The translations under genes were made by a program, and so were the position numbers. Source: Helochares maculicollis (Eukaryota > Arthropoda > Insecta > Coleoptera > Hydrophilidae). From it: a stretch of DNA of 64,000 nucleotides. This document shows, piece by piece, positions 47,130 through 60,292 of the stretch (the first letter of the stretch is position 1; each line of letters starts with the position of its first letter). The DNA lies in assembly GCA_033557835.1 (NCBI GenBank), contig JAWQRO010000043.1, forward strand, positions 1 through 64,000. Reading direction: 5' to 3'. The notes beneath the pieces were generated by a model that saw only the letters and a list, made by a program, of their open reading frames with translations, was not told where the DNA came from and did no database searches.

Positions 47130-50100
47130 CTAAAATTGGACATTATTACAGTTTTGAATATAAAGACTTTTCAATCAAGTGGAATGTAATGATTGATGTA
47201 GTACTAGCCTGAAGCGTCTGTACCGACGACGAGAAGTGGGTCTTCTATGAGAGCCTCGGCAAGGAGTAGACTGGGGTCCGGACACTCTAGTGGCCTCCAA
47301 TCCCCTTGGCGAAATGCGACATTCAAACTCCACCTCTTCTTCATCTCCGAGCGACCTGAAGCCGCTCATCATTATGACACTCTAGAAAAATGAATGAGCC
47401 TCATTAAAACATCATGGCAAGTGGTCTAACAAAAATTTTACAAGGAATATCTTAAGATGTTTAGCTTACTAAGGTAATCCAAGTTAGCTGATTTGACATT
47501 CTTCTAGAGTCTTACACCCCAAACTGGATTACAAATTGGGCAAAACGATTGTTTTGAGTGAAGAGGATTCAGGAAACCCATTACAAGAGAGGTTTAAACT
47601 GGTTGCTCGGCAACCCGCATCACAAAGTATAATTGGTTGCCTAAGCATGCGTTGTTAATTACCTAGTAAAAGACTTATGGACGAAGAATAGCGTTTTAGA
47701 GTATTAAAAACGTTTGAATTGTTAATGGCGAAGTGGATATTAATTGATTAAGCGTTTATTTTCAAAATGTAATTTCTTCGATGAACTACAATGACGCAAA
47801 AATGACATAGCAAGTTTTATTACTCACACTACATTGTAAAGGGTTATAAAATATTGTGGATTGAGCTTAGAGGGGACAATTGAAAGGGAGAAGTAAGTAG
47901 GTAAAAATCGTAAATAAACTGGCATGATACCATACCATATTAATAATAATAAAGTGCCCAAATACCTCTCGTTAGCATAGAATAGATTTACCTGTTTTAC
48001 TAGCCACTAGTGAAAATAATAGCAAAAAAATGTAGGGGCTAAAAAACTTGGGGTTGAATACAATAGGTGTACCGCGTATGATATCATGTTAAGTACCTGT
48101 CTTTTATGGAAAAGTGCCGCTATGCTGGTCCAATTCGGTGGTATAAAAAACTCGTTCCCTTATTTTAAGAGCAAATCGACCCGGTTCGTGACTCTTTTGT
48201 TCGCAAGGGGAACGACTAGGTACCAATACACTTATTTTATCGATCATTCGATTAAAAATATAAAATAAATCCTATTTTATACTTCAAATATACTTCAATT
48301 AAAAGCGAAAACTAAAATTACATTCGATGTATCATTAATTCTTATTCTTCGGAAAAAAATATTTAAATTTGACACAAAAGACATTAACAGAAGATTGGAT
48401 AGCATCACAAAATGTTGCGAGGATGTTAAACGCTTAACATTTTAATAGTATTCACCCGAGAGTTAACACAAACAAGTGGCAAGTCGAAACGAGGATACAG
48501 AAATAGATGCAAACTAGAAATTAGTAACAACTATATACGATTGGGATAAATGAATGAAAGGAACATAGCAAAACTCGTGCAAAATGAAGGCCAAACAAAT
48601 ATAAAAAATTAACAAAATTTTGAAGAAGAAGGCACTCTATTAGAATACAATAAATTGATATGAAACGCGGACGAGAGATGGAAAAGAACTAGAAAAATCC
48701 TATTTATAATAGCGGAAGAGGAATAATTTTAAGGAGAGAGGCAGATTATGCCCAAATAGAAACGAATTGACTAAGAAATAGCGTTTATGGAGATGTAAGC
48801 ATTAGAAAGTACTCTGCAAACTATTGAAAAAAACTAACACGATCCCTCTAAACTTGAAAATTAATTTAATAAGATTTATACATAAAAAGAAGATAAAGAC
48901 CCAAAGAAATAACTATAGAGCAGTAAGAGTGCCCCAAATTAGCTGCAAGAATCCAGGAGAAAAGACCAATTGGCTCTGTCAACAACAATCTTTAGAACAC
49001 AGGACGACTAATGAGCAATAGTCAAAGTCCATCACTGGTAATAATATTAATTCGCAAAATAAAAATACAGCAAAGGAAAGCAGCAAGGATGAACTACTCT
49101 TGCAGGACATAATAGCCTAGCGCCAATGAAATAGAAATGAAAATAGAATTATAACAAAAACCAAAGCGTTGGAAACTCCAGCCAAACAATATCTACGCTA
49201 TAAAGTTGATTTATATGAATGCTAGCAGGAGTAATTAAATTAGACGAAATAAGAAACGAAGAAATCAGAAAAGCAGTGAATCACAAACCAGTACAATCGG
49301 TTAACACGATAGTAAAAATGGAATTTGCATGATTAGTAAATAAAACATTTGATAAGGTAGGACGAACGAAAAGAAGAAGGCCCGGTACAAAGGAAAATCG
49401 ATGGTAGGGCTTAAAATATTGTCTAGAAATGAGAGTTTGGACATAATGAAAGAGTTTGAAAATGTCAATATATTTATTATATATTCAATATGCCCAAAAA
49501 ATTAGCAAATTAATTTATGACTTCCACTGTACGGTTCATGGGATAAAATTCATTAAAATTCTACATGATCTCTCACAGTCTATTTATCCAAAAAATCATT
49601 TTTATTAATTATGAGGAAACCTACAGTTACAGTTTGATCTCACTGTAATATTCATATTAACGAAGAATGTCATTGTATGTAAGACTTACCTGGTGTACGA
49701 AAACATCTTGACCACCATCATCAGGAGTTATGAAACCCCAACCCTTGGCAACATTGAACCACTTGCAACGGCCTTTGCGTACACCAAAATCAGATGATTG
49801 AGCACCCGCTGCTTGATTCGCATCTGCGGCATCTAATCCTAGAAGAAATAGATTAAAATTAAAATTACAAATATTTCCTGTGGCTAAGATCTGATCAATC
49901 AGAAATAAATTCTGCCGCTAAGCAAAAGAATCCATACAACTACACGTTGAATTGCAGCCATTTTAGTTAGTAGCTTAGTTAGCCCCGATAAACCTGTTGC
50001 ATTCAAAATTTAACAACCCCAACATGCTAAAGCACCACTTTAACCCCGTTCAAATCCCAATTTAACTCCGTTTAATTGCCTATTAACTCTGTTAAAAAGG

Positions 50101-53100
50101 CTGTCGAAATCTACATAATTCATATGTAAAGCAGCCCTCCTGATCAATTTTTAACAACGACCACCTAATTTGCATAATTAGAAATGGGTTGGTGTGTAGC
50201 GAACTGTATTATACATTGTGTAAAGCGATCTTTCTTAAATCAAAAGATAAAACCGAGTCATCATCCCTGAAAGAAGCGAACCAAGCCGTAAATAACGAGA
50301 ATAAGAAGGAAATACGTTGAGACAAATCCCCAATTAACCAACTATTCCTACATGATACATAATGACATATTTTCGTAACGAACGGACAGGTTTTTGTTTC
50401 CCTGCAGTAATAACCTTTCATGCCGGCTTGTTTTATGAATGAAACATTCCAAAAATACGCTTGAATCAAATATCTTGGCCATTAAGGAACATTTTCTCCG
50501 TCGCACGTACCTACAGACGTACGTAAGATATTTTCATTGCGAAATTGCATTTAAAGAAAAGCACAAATCAATGGACAATTTGAAACATTAAGACTAGGCT
50601 AGAATGTTATTACGATATTAATAATATCGCTGTAATAGATTTTACACCATTTTGATTCTGAAAATTCAGTTTCAACAATAAGGATTTTGCTGAAAAGAAA
50701 TAAGTCGTTTTTACTAAATTTAATCATTGCTGATCAAATACAATAACTTAGGGATTTCGCATCCAACAGATGAACGAACAGGCGGATCTTGATCAAATGT
50801 TGATATTTTTGTTGAGTAGTTATAAAAACAGTTGCGTTTTCCCTCAATCGTTGAAACGCATTCGGGCAGGCGGATATTACTAATTTATGAATTTGATGGT
50901 AACATTTCATTATGATGAATGTAAAAATTCAATGAAAGAATCTTATTTTACAGTATTACAATGCTAGCCATTAATTTTCAGGCTCAACAGTTAAATCAAC
51001 ATGAAACTGTTCTAATTGAGTAGAACGTAGCCAAATTGAAAGACCAGGACTTTATAAAAGCGTGAGTAATATATTTTCGTTGGAGGACCTTGAATCAACA
51101 ATCTTGTTCCTTATGCAAAAGAGATCGAGAAAAATAGACTTTGTTGTTGAACGCTGTCAATGCATTTTGATATTTCACTATATTTGGAAATACGATTTAA
51201 CGTGCTCATGCACACGTACTTTGTAAATATTGGGTTATACCCATATTAGGCCACTATTTTTTAAAATTCTCTTCAAATCGTGAAAATCCGTTCAAAGTTC
51301 CTGATTGACCTACATAATGATCGCAATACCCTTCCTTTACCGTAGTTCGTCAAGTAATAAAGGATTGTCAAACATATGATGTGTCTCCACTCAATATTCC
51401 CGAAACGACGAAACTTAAATAAATTACCAGCGAAATTAATGGTCGTACTTTTAAATCGTCTCAAAAACTAATATAAAATGCTTCTCAGCGCCTTTAGTTT
51501 TAATTATCGTTTTGAATCGTAAACTAGCATTGAATACTAGCATAAAAATATGATTATTCAAGAAAGTTAAAGTATCTTCTAATATCTTCAAAACGGATAA
51601 GTTGCGCGTTCGGCGCAGCGAGATCGAGCTTCGCTCTTCACTTAAAAGCGTCAACCTAAGCTTTTATCATCCAGATACATTCCACCATTAAGAGCGTCAA
51701 GTAATACCTTTTTTATATACCATAATGACTCCATTTGTTAATATATGAAACAATGCTGTTGTTGATTCAATTCTTTTAGAGTAATTTATTAAAAGGTTTG
51801 TTGGCACTTTTAGTAGCAGAATGCTTCTGGCTATTAGATGCTTAGGCTGGCCATCTTAATAGCGGGATGTTTTTGGATGTTAGAAGCTTAGGTTGACGCT
51901 CTTAATTGAAGAGCGAAGCTTGAATCGGCTGCGCCGAAGGCGCAGCTTATACGTTTTGCAGATGTTACATCCTTGATAATCAGATTTTTATGTCGAGATT
52001 CGATTGGAATTGCTGATTCAAAATCGAAATATTAACGAGTGAAGAAAAAACGAATATATAAGGGCAGAATTTGACTTTTGCAATACAAAACTATTTGTTG
52101 TGTTAAGTATATAATTTTTAGCACTTTTTTTATACCATAGCCTACTTATATTTGTGAAAATTCGAAAACTAGCATTTTTGGTGCTCTGTTTGAGTACCAG
52201 TCTACGATAGATTTTTTAACCGATTTAAAACCATGAGTAGTAATTTCGCTAGTTATAACTCAACCGGATTTCCTTTATTGTTTGGAACTATGAACTTCGG
52301 CTGAGAACGAAAATATCTAGAAAGTGGAGTTAAGAGCGTCAGCACAGACCATTATTATATACAATAATCACTTCATTTGTTATTACACGAAACAATGCTG
52401 TCGTCGATGCAATTCTTTTAAAGTGATTTATTAAAAGGTTTGCCGAGAACTTTTAGTAGCAGAATGCTTGTGGCGGTTACATGCTTAGGTTGACCATCAT
52501 TATAACGGGATGTTTTTGGATGTTAGACTGTTAGGTTGACGCTCTTAATTGAAGAGCGAAGCTCGAATCGGCTGCGCCGAAAGCGCAGCTTATACTTTTT
52601 GTAGATGTTACATACTTAATAATCAGATTTTTGTGTTGAGATTCGATTTTAATTAACGATTCAAAACAGAATACGGGATTGAGGAAAAAACAAATATATG
52701 AGGGCACAATTTCACTTTTTCAACACAAAACTTTGGTTGAGTACTAATCTAGAATAGTTTTTCAAACCTATTTAAAAGAATGAGTATTAATTTCGCTAGT
52801 TATAACTCAAAGTGATTTTCTTTATTTTTTAGAACTCCAATCAAAATATCATTAATCTAGAAAGTGAAATTATTTTCTAACATCAGCAAAAAGAGTAAGC
52901 TGCGCTTTCGGCGCAGCCGATTCGAGCTTCGCTCTTCAGTTAAAAGCGTCAACCTTAAACTTTTATATATTTTATATACCACAGTGACCCCATTCGTTAA
53001 TACATGGCGCAGCTCTCACGTTTTGCGGATGTTATATTATTGAATAATCATATTTTTACGGATAGATTCGATTGCAATCGACAATTCTTAAAAAGAAACA

Positions 53101-56100
53101 AATGAGGTAAAATCAAAAATAAGTGTGCATAATTTCACTTTTTCAAAACAAAACTACTTGCTATAAAATCAAATCAAATGAGGGCATAATTTAACTTATT
53201 CAACATAAAACTACTTAAGATACTTCACTATATAATTTTTAGCACTTTTTATCCCATAATCTATTTAAATGGAATTTGTGTAATTTCAAAAAATTAGCAT
53301 TTTTGGTGGCTCTGGTTGAGTACTAATCTAGAATAGTTTGTCAAACTCTTTTAAAAGCTTTAGTAGTAATTTCGCTAATTATAAACTTGCTATTGCAGAC
53401 TGTGAACTTCAATCGAGAATCAAAATATCATTAATCTAGAAAGTTCTAACATCAGCAAAAAGTGTAAGGTGCGCCTTCGGCGCAGCCAATTCGAATTTCG
53501 CTCTTCAATTAAAATCCTCAGCCTAAGCATTTACCATACAGAAATATTCCGCTGTTAAAGAGCGCCAGCACAGATCTATTTTATATACCATCATGACTCC
53601 ATTTGTTAATAAATAAAACAATGCTGTTGTCGATGCAATTCTTTTAGAATACTTTATTAAAAGAATTGTTAACACTTTTAGCAGCAAAATGCTTCTGGCT
53701 GTTACAAGCTTAGGTTGGCCCTCGTAATAGCGGGGTGTTTTTGAATGTTAGAACCTTAGGTTGACGCTTTTAATTGAAGAGCGAAGCTCGAATCGGCTGC
53801 GCCGAAGGCGCAGCTAATACGTTTTGTAGATGTTACATACTTAATAATCAGATTTTTATGTTGAGATTCGATTCTAATTAACGATTTAAAACAAAAATAT
53901 TTGGGATTGAGGAAAAAACAAATATATGAGGGCATAATTTCACTTTTTCAACACAAAACTACACAATATACTTAGCTATATCGTTTTAAGCACATTTTTT
54001 ATCCCATAGCCTACTTATGTTTCTGAAAATTCAAAAAATAGCATTATTGGTGCTCTGGTTGAGTACTAATCTAGAATGGTTTTTCAAACCGATTTAAAAA
54101 CACAAGTACTAATTTCGCTAGTTACAACTCAATCTGATTCACTTTATTTTTTGGAACTGAGCTCCAATCGAGTATCAAAATATATAAAAAGTTTCATGGA
54201 ATATCAGCAAAACGTGTGAGCTGCGCTTTCAGCGCAGCCTATTAGAGCTTCGCTCTACAATTAAAAGAGCATCCAGAAATATTCCACTGTTAAAGAAGGT
54301 CAACACAGACCTTTTTTATATTCCATCATGACTCCATTTCTTAATAAATGAAGCAATGCTGTTGTCGATGCAATTCTTTTAGAGTAGTATTTAAAGGAAT
54401 TGTTGACACGTTTAGTAGCAGAATGCTTCTGGATGTTAGAAGCTTAGGTTGACTCTCTTAATAGCGGGATGTTTTTGGACGTTAGAAAATTAAATTGACG
54501 CTTTTAGTTGAAGAGCGAAGCCCGAATCGGCCTTTGCAGGTGTTACATTCTTGAATAATCAATCAAATCAATTTAGAAAGTGAAGTTATCATCTAACATC
54601 AAGAAAACAAACCTCTAACATCCAAAAAAATCCCGCTATTAAGAGCATTAACTAAAGTTTGCACCATCCAGAATCATCACGATCTTTTTAAGCCTTTATA
54701 TACCATTATTTGCCATAATGACTCCGTTTGTTAATATATGAAACAATGCTGTTGTCGATGCAATTCTTTTAGAATAATTTATTAAAAGAGCTATTGACAC
54801 TTTTAGTAGAGAATGCTTCTGAATGTTAGAAGCTAAGGCTCACCCTCTTAATAGCGTGATGTTTTTGGATATTAGAAGCTTAGGTCGACACTCGTAATTG
54901 AAGAGCGAAGCTCGAATCGGCCTTTGCAGATGTTACATTCTTGAATAATCAATCAAATGTCATTAATCTAGAAAGTGAAGTTATCATCTAACATCAAGAA
55001 AACAAACCTCTAACATCCAAAAAATATCCCACTATTAAGAGCATTAACTAAAGTTTGCACCATCCAGAATCATCACGATCTTTTTAAGCTTTTATACATC
55101 ATTATTTGCCATAATGACTCCGTTTGTTAATATATGAAACAATGCTGTTGTCGATGCAATTCTTTTAGAATACTTTATTAAAAGAATTGTTGACACTTTT
55201 AGTAGCAAAATGCTTCTGGTTGTGAGAAGCTTAGGTTGACCCTCTTAATATAGGAATGTTTTGGGATGTTAGAAGCTTAGCTTGACGCTTTTAATTGAAG
55301 AGCGAAGCTCGAATCGGCTGCGCCAAAGGCGCATCTCTCACGTTTTACAGATGTAATATGCTTGAATAATCAATAAAATACCATTAATCATGGAAGTGAT
55401 CATTTAACAGCAAGAAACGTTCAAAAACATTCCGCTAACAAGAGCGTCAACTAAAACCTTTTGTTATATACCATAATGGCCTCGCTGTCAATATATTTCA
55501 TTTAGGGTTACTTTATAAAAGGTTACGCTCTTAATATCGGAATGTTTCTGGACATTAGAGCGAAGCCTAGATGGGCTGCGTCGAAAACACAATTTTAGGA
55601 CAATAGAAGATAACTTTTGTAATGTTTATATTTTTATACTAAGATTTTAGTTTAGTACCTGGTTTCCATAGCCTATTTGATATGGAATTATAAAAATTTT
55701 TAAAATGGTACTGCTCAGATCAAGTTGAAATTTTGAGCCAATCATTTTTTCGTGACACTTAAGCCGTGCAAGGAATTTACACTCGGCTGATTTATATAAA
55801 CGCCTAGTTTAAATGAAAAAATTTCAAAACTGTGGAAGTAAACAATTACTTCCGGTAATCCTAACTGCTTCAAAAGTTAACACAGATCTATGATTTTGTG
55901 ATAATAGCCGTATGGCAAATTCATTGCCCATCTCCAACGATGTGACCGCTATCGTTTTTACATGCACACACACAGACGTACAAACATGCCAAAAATAGTA
56001 AAACTGGATTCGGGGGAAGAGGCAAAATCTCGAGGTCGATTTTTTTCTTTCCTTTTTCTATACTACGTATAGTAATACTACAGTGTAAAAAAGAAAATTA

Positions 56101-58827
56101 ATTTTTAAGTTTAATTAAATGTAAGCAAAATGATCATTGGTGCAGTAGCCTAAAATTAATTCCGAGTGGAAAATGGTAAGAAATCCGCAGAATTGTGCAC
56201 GAAATATAACACATACTACACAATTATTAACTGGGTGCATTTGACAAAAACTCACTTTCACAATTATTTCGCTGATGCTTGAAAATAATTCATCGCAAAA
56301 GAAATCCTGATTTTGTTTTATTGTAAAATAGCACAAAGGCTATGACGAGCAATTTTATGGAATCGGCATCACGATAAATAAAAAAGGATACCATAAAACT
56401 AGACAAGGATGTATAACGTTGAAATATTGCAAGTAATAATTTCAGGAGAGTTATCATTTTGCACATAATTTAATACTTTGCAATTATATTTCGTTTACTA
56501 TTTCTATAAAAGTAGATACTTTACACAGCACAGTGTCCATTTTATAAGGAATTGTACTTCCTGTTTGCCTAAGAAATACTCCATATGCGTACTATATTTC
56601 ACAATTTGACTTTGAAAGTAGCACATTTGTAACTCTGCCGCAAGATGTAATGTATGTAAGCTAAAGAAGTAATTTTTTTGTGTGTATACAATTTAAATAC
56701 TTAATATATTGCAAATTCATAGAAAATAATTGCACAATTCTCGATCCTCTGCAAGCTAAAGTAATCTTCAGATTTAAATAATATAATCTTCAGGGATCCC
56801 AATATTCCAGTACAACACAGTAAATTTTAAAGCAGGAGTATAATTGTAAATGAAAGTATTTTCATGATTTACATGTAGTCTGGCTATTGCAACTACTTTT
56901 TAAAACAATGTAACAATTTCATAAATAGTTGGCTAAAAAAACCTTCAGAGACTCTTGAAAATACTTTGCAACCCATTTGCAAGTTTGTAATTAAAGCATG
57001 ACATGCAAAATATTCTTCACTGAAAGTTTGGAGTATCAACATCTATTTTAATTCAAAAACATTTACTAACAACTAAATATCTTGAAATATTGATTACTAC
57101 TCTAGAGGCTATGTTCTCTATATGAAATTGAAACACAAAAACAGCTCAAAGCTTTAGGAGAGTGACTTATCAAATTTAGCATAATTATTACTTCTGATTT
57201 AAAATGGAAGAACATTGCAAAAGATTAACAAAATGTATTTATACAGTTAAATTAAATGCAGAGTTCATTAACGTAACGCCGAAGACCCTATTAGACCATG
57301 TGGGTCAAAATGTGTGTTTAATAAGCCTCCAGTCTGTCTCATTTGGGTGCATTAATAGACCAATAATTTAATTTTCTAGCAATTTAGGTATGTTTTGAAA
57401 CGTCTCGTCTTCCGGCAGGTGTGTCATGCGTGTGCATATACGATTCAATGTGAGATAAGCCGAAAAACATATTTAGGTAACACACAAAACTCAATTCCTA
57501 GAAATCCTTAGCGTAAGAGGAAATTACTTATAAATTTGCTGCGTAGTTTTTAGCAGTAAAAAATTCATGGGTAGCTCCAGCTTCATATTCCTATTTTATT
57601 TTCCGCGATAAAATTTTAAGCCCAATCTATACAGAACTTTATTTTAAGCGACCAAAAATTGCTTCGACGTTTGGTAAAAATGTGTTCATGTGTACTTTTG
57701 GTGTAGTGAAGAAGCAAGTTTGAATTCCTTTGTGCCCAAGAAAATCGTTATGGCAGTTAGGGACGCAAAAAATAATAACACAGGGTCCCATACAAAGACG
57801 CGACTAGAAATAGAAAGCCTAGAACAAGATTACAGCTATCAAAAATGCAACGAGTATGTGAATGCATAATGAAGAATAGATTACCAACCCTGCACAAAAT
57901 AGAAGCGGCCCGTAAGAAGATACCTGCTTTTTGCCGGGGCCGGGGGTTGATTTAAACCAGATTTGAGGACTACCTATAGGAGGTACAAGGGTTTCAGCAA
58001 AGAACATGCCCTTCTTGGGGATAAACGCTGACTTTATTGTCAACTATCGACATTGAATAAATTTCCCAACACAGATGGTAATAACCTGGCAAATTCAAAG
58101 TACCTTAAAACTATGTTATCTATTACAAAAAATATATATATAAACAATACACTGTACAAAGAAATGTTGTTGGATACAAAAATTGTTTAATACGCAGATT
58201 AGATGATGATTTAACCAATAATTATATTTTGCGAGGGTTTTTGTAGCAGCAACGCACATGAAACGCAAAAAGCATGGTATCGTGCCGAACTCTAGAAATA
58301 GTTGGTTAGACTACTAGACCAGTTCGTATCTACAGATTAAGAACGGCGCAACTACGGCCTGGGAAAGAATTTCCTATGGGACAAATAGAGGGATCTTGGC
58401 AGCAACGGTCGGTTATTAAGAGCCCTCATTTTTCGACCATTTCAGTAGTTTTTGCCCGCGGCTTGAAATTTTGCGCGCTATTTTGGGGGCCCAATCGGGA
58501 GCTTTGCGGCGCGCTGTTCACCAAAATTGAAACAAAGCGGCGAAATAGGTGAAACGAGGTGAATGTAAACAAACAACGGAGAAACCCGAAGAATGCAAAG
58601 CATGCACTTTCGAAGTGCGCGTGGCCTCTCTCGAATGGCCTATCCAAACAAACACTATAAACAGTGCGTAGTTTAATTTGCTTTGAAATAACCGGAAATG
58701 CCGCACATTCCGCTCGTTGATGCCACGGAAAACCCGCTTACTATTTTTACGGAGCTTCCAGAGCGACTGAAAGAAAGCAGATTAGCAGCTTACCCTCGCC
58801 ATTTTCCAAATTACCACCTCTCTCCAT
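46901..58827 (-). CDS. lin-28: lin-28: cold-shock-domain and CCHC zinc-knuckle RNA-binding protein (4 coding exons)
   Basis: Spliced on the − strand: 58827-58794, 49838-49690, 47381-47209, 47129-46901; 585 nt, 194 aa plus stop, close to the fly protein in length. The cold-shock domain spans about residues 34-103 (RCKWFNVAKGWGFI, DVFVHQSVIMMSGFRSL, VEFECRISPRGLEATRVSGP). Two zinc knuckles follow: C120-x2-C-x5-H-x4-C134 and C143-x2-C-x4-H-x4-C156. This combination defines Lin-28, which binds pre-let-7 and mRNAs and controls developmental timing. Exon phases agree at every junction. The gene runs tail to tail with Blimp-1. Intron 1 is 8.96 kb and carries a repeat array; intron 3 has a GC donor. 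Confidence 0.94.
47209..47381 (-). CDS. lin-28: lin-28 exon: second half of cold-shock domain and basic linker
   Basis: 173 bp, acceptor ttttctag, encoding SVIMMSGFRSLGDEEEVEF, then a stretch ending in EATRVSGP and a basic linker with RRPTSRRRYRRFR. The join to the next exon needs the split Arg codon AG|G, which places the donor at CAG|gctagt, a GC donor. No in-frame GT donor gives a workable join. Confidence 0.93.
47382..49689 (-). other. lin-28 intron 2, with a LINE-like remnant at about 48.4-49.4 kb
   Basis: On the + strand, frame pieces such as FIHKKKIKTQRNNYRAV and VPQISCK resemble the IHKKGD..NNYR block of a non-LTR reverse transcriptase, with LDEIRNEEIRKAV further on. Very decayed. 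Confidence 0.4.
49690..49838 (-). CDS. lin-28: lin-28 exon: first half of cold-shock domain
   Basis: 149 bp, acceptor atttcttctag, donor CACCAG|gtaagt. It encodes an Ala/Gln/Ser-rich lead, then GRCKWFNVAKGWGFITPDDG and DVFVHQ, which hold the RNP1/RNP2-like aromatic residues (W38, F39, F47, F58, H60) used for nucleic-acid stacking. Confidence 0.96.
51500..55620. repeat. Hairpin-rich tandem/inverted repeat array in lin-28 intron 1
   Basis: A block beginning near caatgctgttg recurs in direct order at 51751, 52393, 53619, 54354, 54744 and 55140; the last three are about 390 bp apart and the earlier ones are longer. Flanking it are G+C-rich cores GAGCGAAGCTCGAATCGGCT plus GCGCCGAAGGCGC, in + orientation near 51910, 52550, 53776 and 55298 (truncated at 54509 and 54898) and inverted near 51603, 52898, 53468 and 54218. 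Each core forms two GAA/TTC-loop hairpins. Confidence 0.85.
55621..58400 (-). other. Upstream part of lin-28 intron 1
   Basis: AT-rich, no gene or repeat recognised. Short ORFs (for example at 57819-58043) show no family motif. Confidence 0.35.
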
Positions 58828-59180
58828 GAAAAAGAAATTTTTCGAGCACGAATAACAACCTTACTAATTCGAAATTTCAACAAAAATAACAAAAACAAGA
58901 AACAGGATCATCGAATACATCATGTAAGCGCACTAGGTTACATGTCGTCTCACTTTACGCATGACCATCGCACTATGAGTTTCAAACCAAACTGGGCCGC
59001 TTGTTCGGCAGAATGATTTTAAAAAAATACCGGGGCCAATAGCGGCCCGTTTCGGCAATCCTCGGTCCTTCCTTTCTGATGAAGTGCGTACACAATCTTT
59101 TTGATGCGTGAGGCAATGGGCTTGTTCAGACGAACACAGGGTTCGTTCTCGCACTCGTTGCGTATCCAGGTAATAGTGGG
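58430..59180 (-). promoter_or_regulatory. lin-28: Probable lin-28 promoter region
   Basis: CpG-richer DNA on both sides of the lin-28 start codon (58827), in contrast to AT-rich flanks. Transcription start not located. It includes an open − strand stretch at 59019-59180 of unknown nature. Confidence 0.35.
58794..58827 (-). CDS. lin-28: lin-28 first coding exon
   Basis: ATG at 58827-58825 starts an 11-codon run (MERGGNLENGE) ending in phase 1 at a strong donor GAGG|gtaagc. The next exon begins with the two bases GA, completing a Gly codon and the frame. Short first exons ahead of the cold-shock domain are usual for lin-28. Support is from phase, donor quality and the G+C-richer promoter-like setting. 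Confidence 0.72.
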
Positions 59181-59898
59181 ACAACCGAAAACTTTATTTA
59201 TACCCAACCATACTACACTTAACCATTTATAGCTTAGTAGGAAATTAATTAATATTTTTATCATAATTTTGCTGCTACTTCATGCAATTATTATTAATGT
59301 AGCCGCTGGTTTTTCGTAGGGTTCTGACTGCTGCAGTGAAACCTCACAAAGTATGTCTTGACAAGTCACTTCCTTAAATTGTACTCTTTCCCCTTATCTC
59401 AATAAAGATATTGATAAACTGAGTTTCTTGACGAATATAATTTTAGCTGGCAAAAAGAGATTAATTTCACTATCGTCAGTTGTTTCTCTGTGCCGCGAAA
59501 CCCATCTACCACGTCTTCGGCATGCTGCAGACCACCCTCAACATAAGCTTCTCACTCCGGTCTAGATTGTATGTAAAATAATGCAAGTCTGATTGCTAGA
59601 TTAATCAGAATTTAAATCAGTAAAATTGAAAGTCAACATAGGTCTCGTGGCAACATTAAATTTTTTGTTTACTTGACGCTTATTGTTTCCATTTATAATT
59701 TAAAAGTTGAAGTAATAAACACAATTGCAGACATTTCATTGTGTGTGTATTTAAAGTAATTTTAATACAGCTAAAATCAAGAGAGTTAAACTGAAGAATG
59801 CTTCACTTGTTTCTGATCGAAATAATACAGTTTCCCGCTTAACAAATTTATTTTTCCTAGATCGCAACAAAATATCGATTAATACCGATGAACAAATT

Positions 59899-60292
59899 TG
59901 GGTATATTAGAAACTGTGACTTACCAGAACACTAAAGGAAAAATTACTTGGAGCGGCAAGCAAGGAGGAAGATGTATGCAATGAAGCATTTCGGAAGTTT
60001 AGGTACGACCTTAATTGGTAATAGTCAACTGTACCGAGAAAACAAAAGAAGACTCCTAAAAACTGACAAATAGAGGTCATATAACCACTTTTTAAAAAAA
60101 GAGATTGCGAGCAATGCTCTAACTCGAAAAGAATAATATGAGCTCATTACGTTAGAACAAGAAATATAAGTCCAGAAATGTGCATGCAATTAATTTAAAC
60201 AAGGGGGTGTGACTAGCATGCTACAATTTAGATATCGCGTTAGTTTAAGCAGTGAAGAGAAGCAGACTGTGTGAAACGTATGTACCAGGTGC
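59899..60292. repeat. Second copy of the 382-bp segment
   Basis: Near-identical to 42235-42617, including the junction with the mariner terminal repeat. Confidence 0.9.

Noticed and set aside
49946..49967. ATG-containing alternative first exon for lin-28 (MAAIQ, donor C|gtgtag)
   Set aside because: The phase fits, but the donor is weak and the 58794-58827 exon has a strong donor, correct phase and a promoter-like setting. Not fully excluded as an alternative start.
51500..55620. CRISPR-like reading of the repeat array
   Set aside because: Units are long, variable and in both orientations, with no short uniform repeats or spacers, and the host is an insect.
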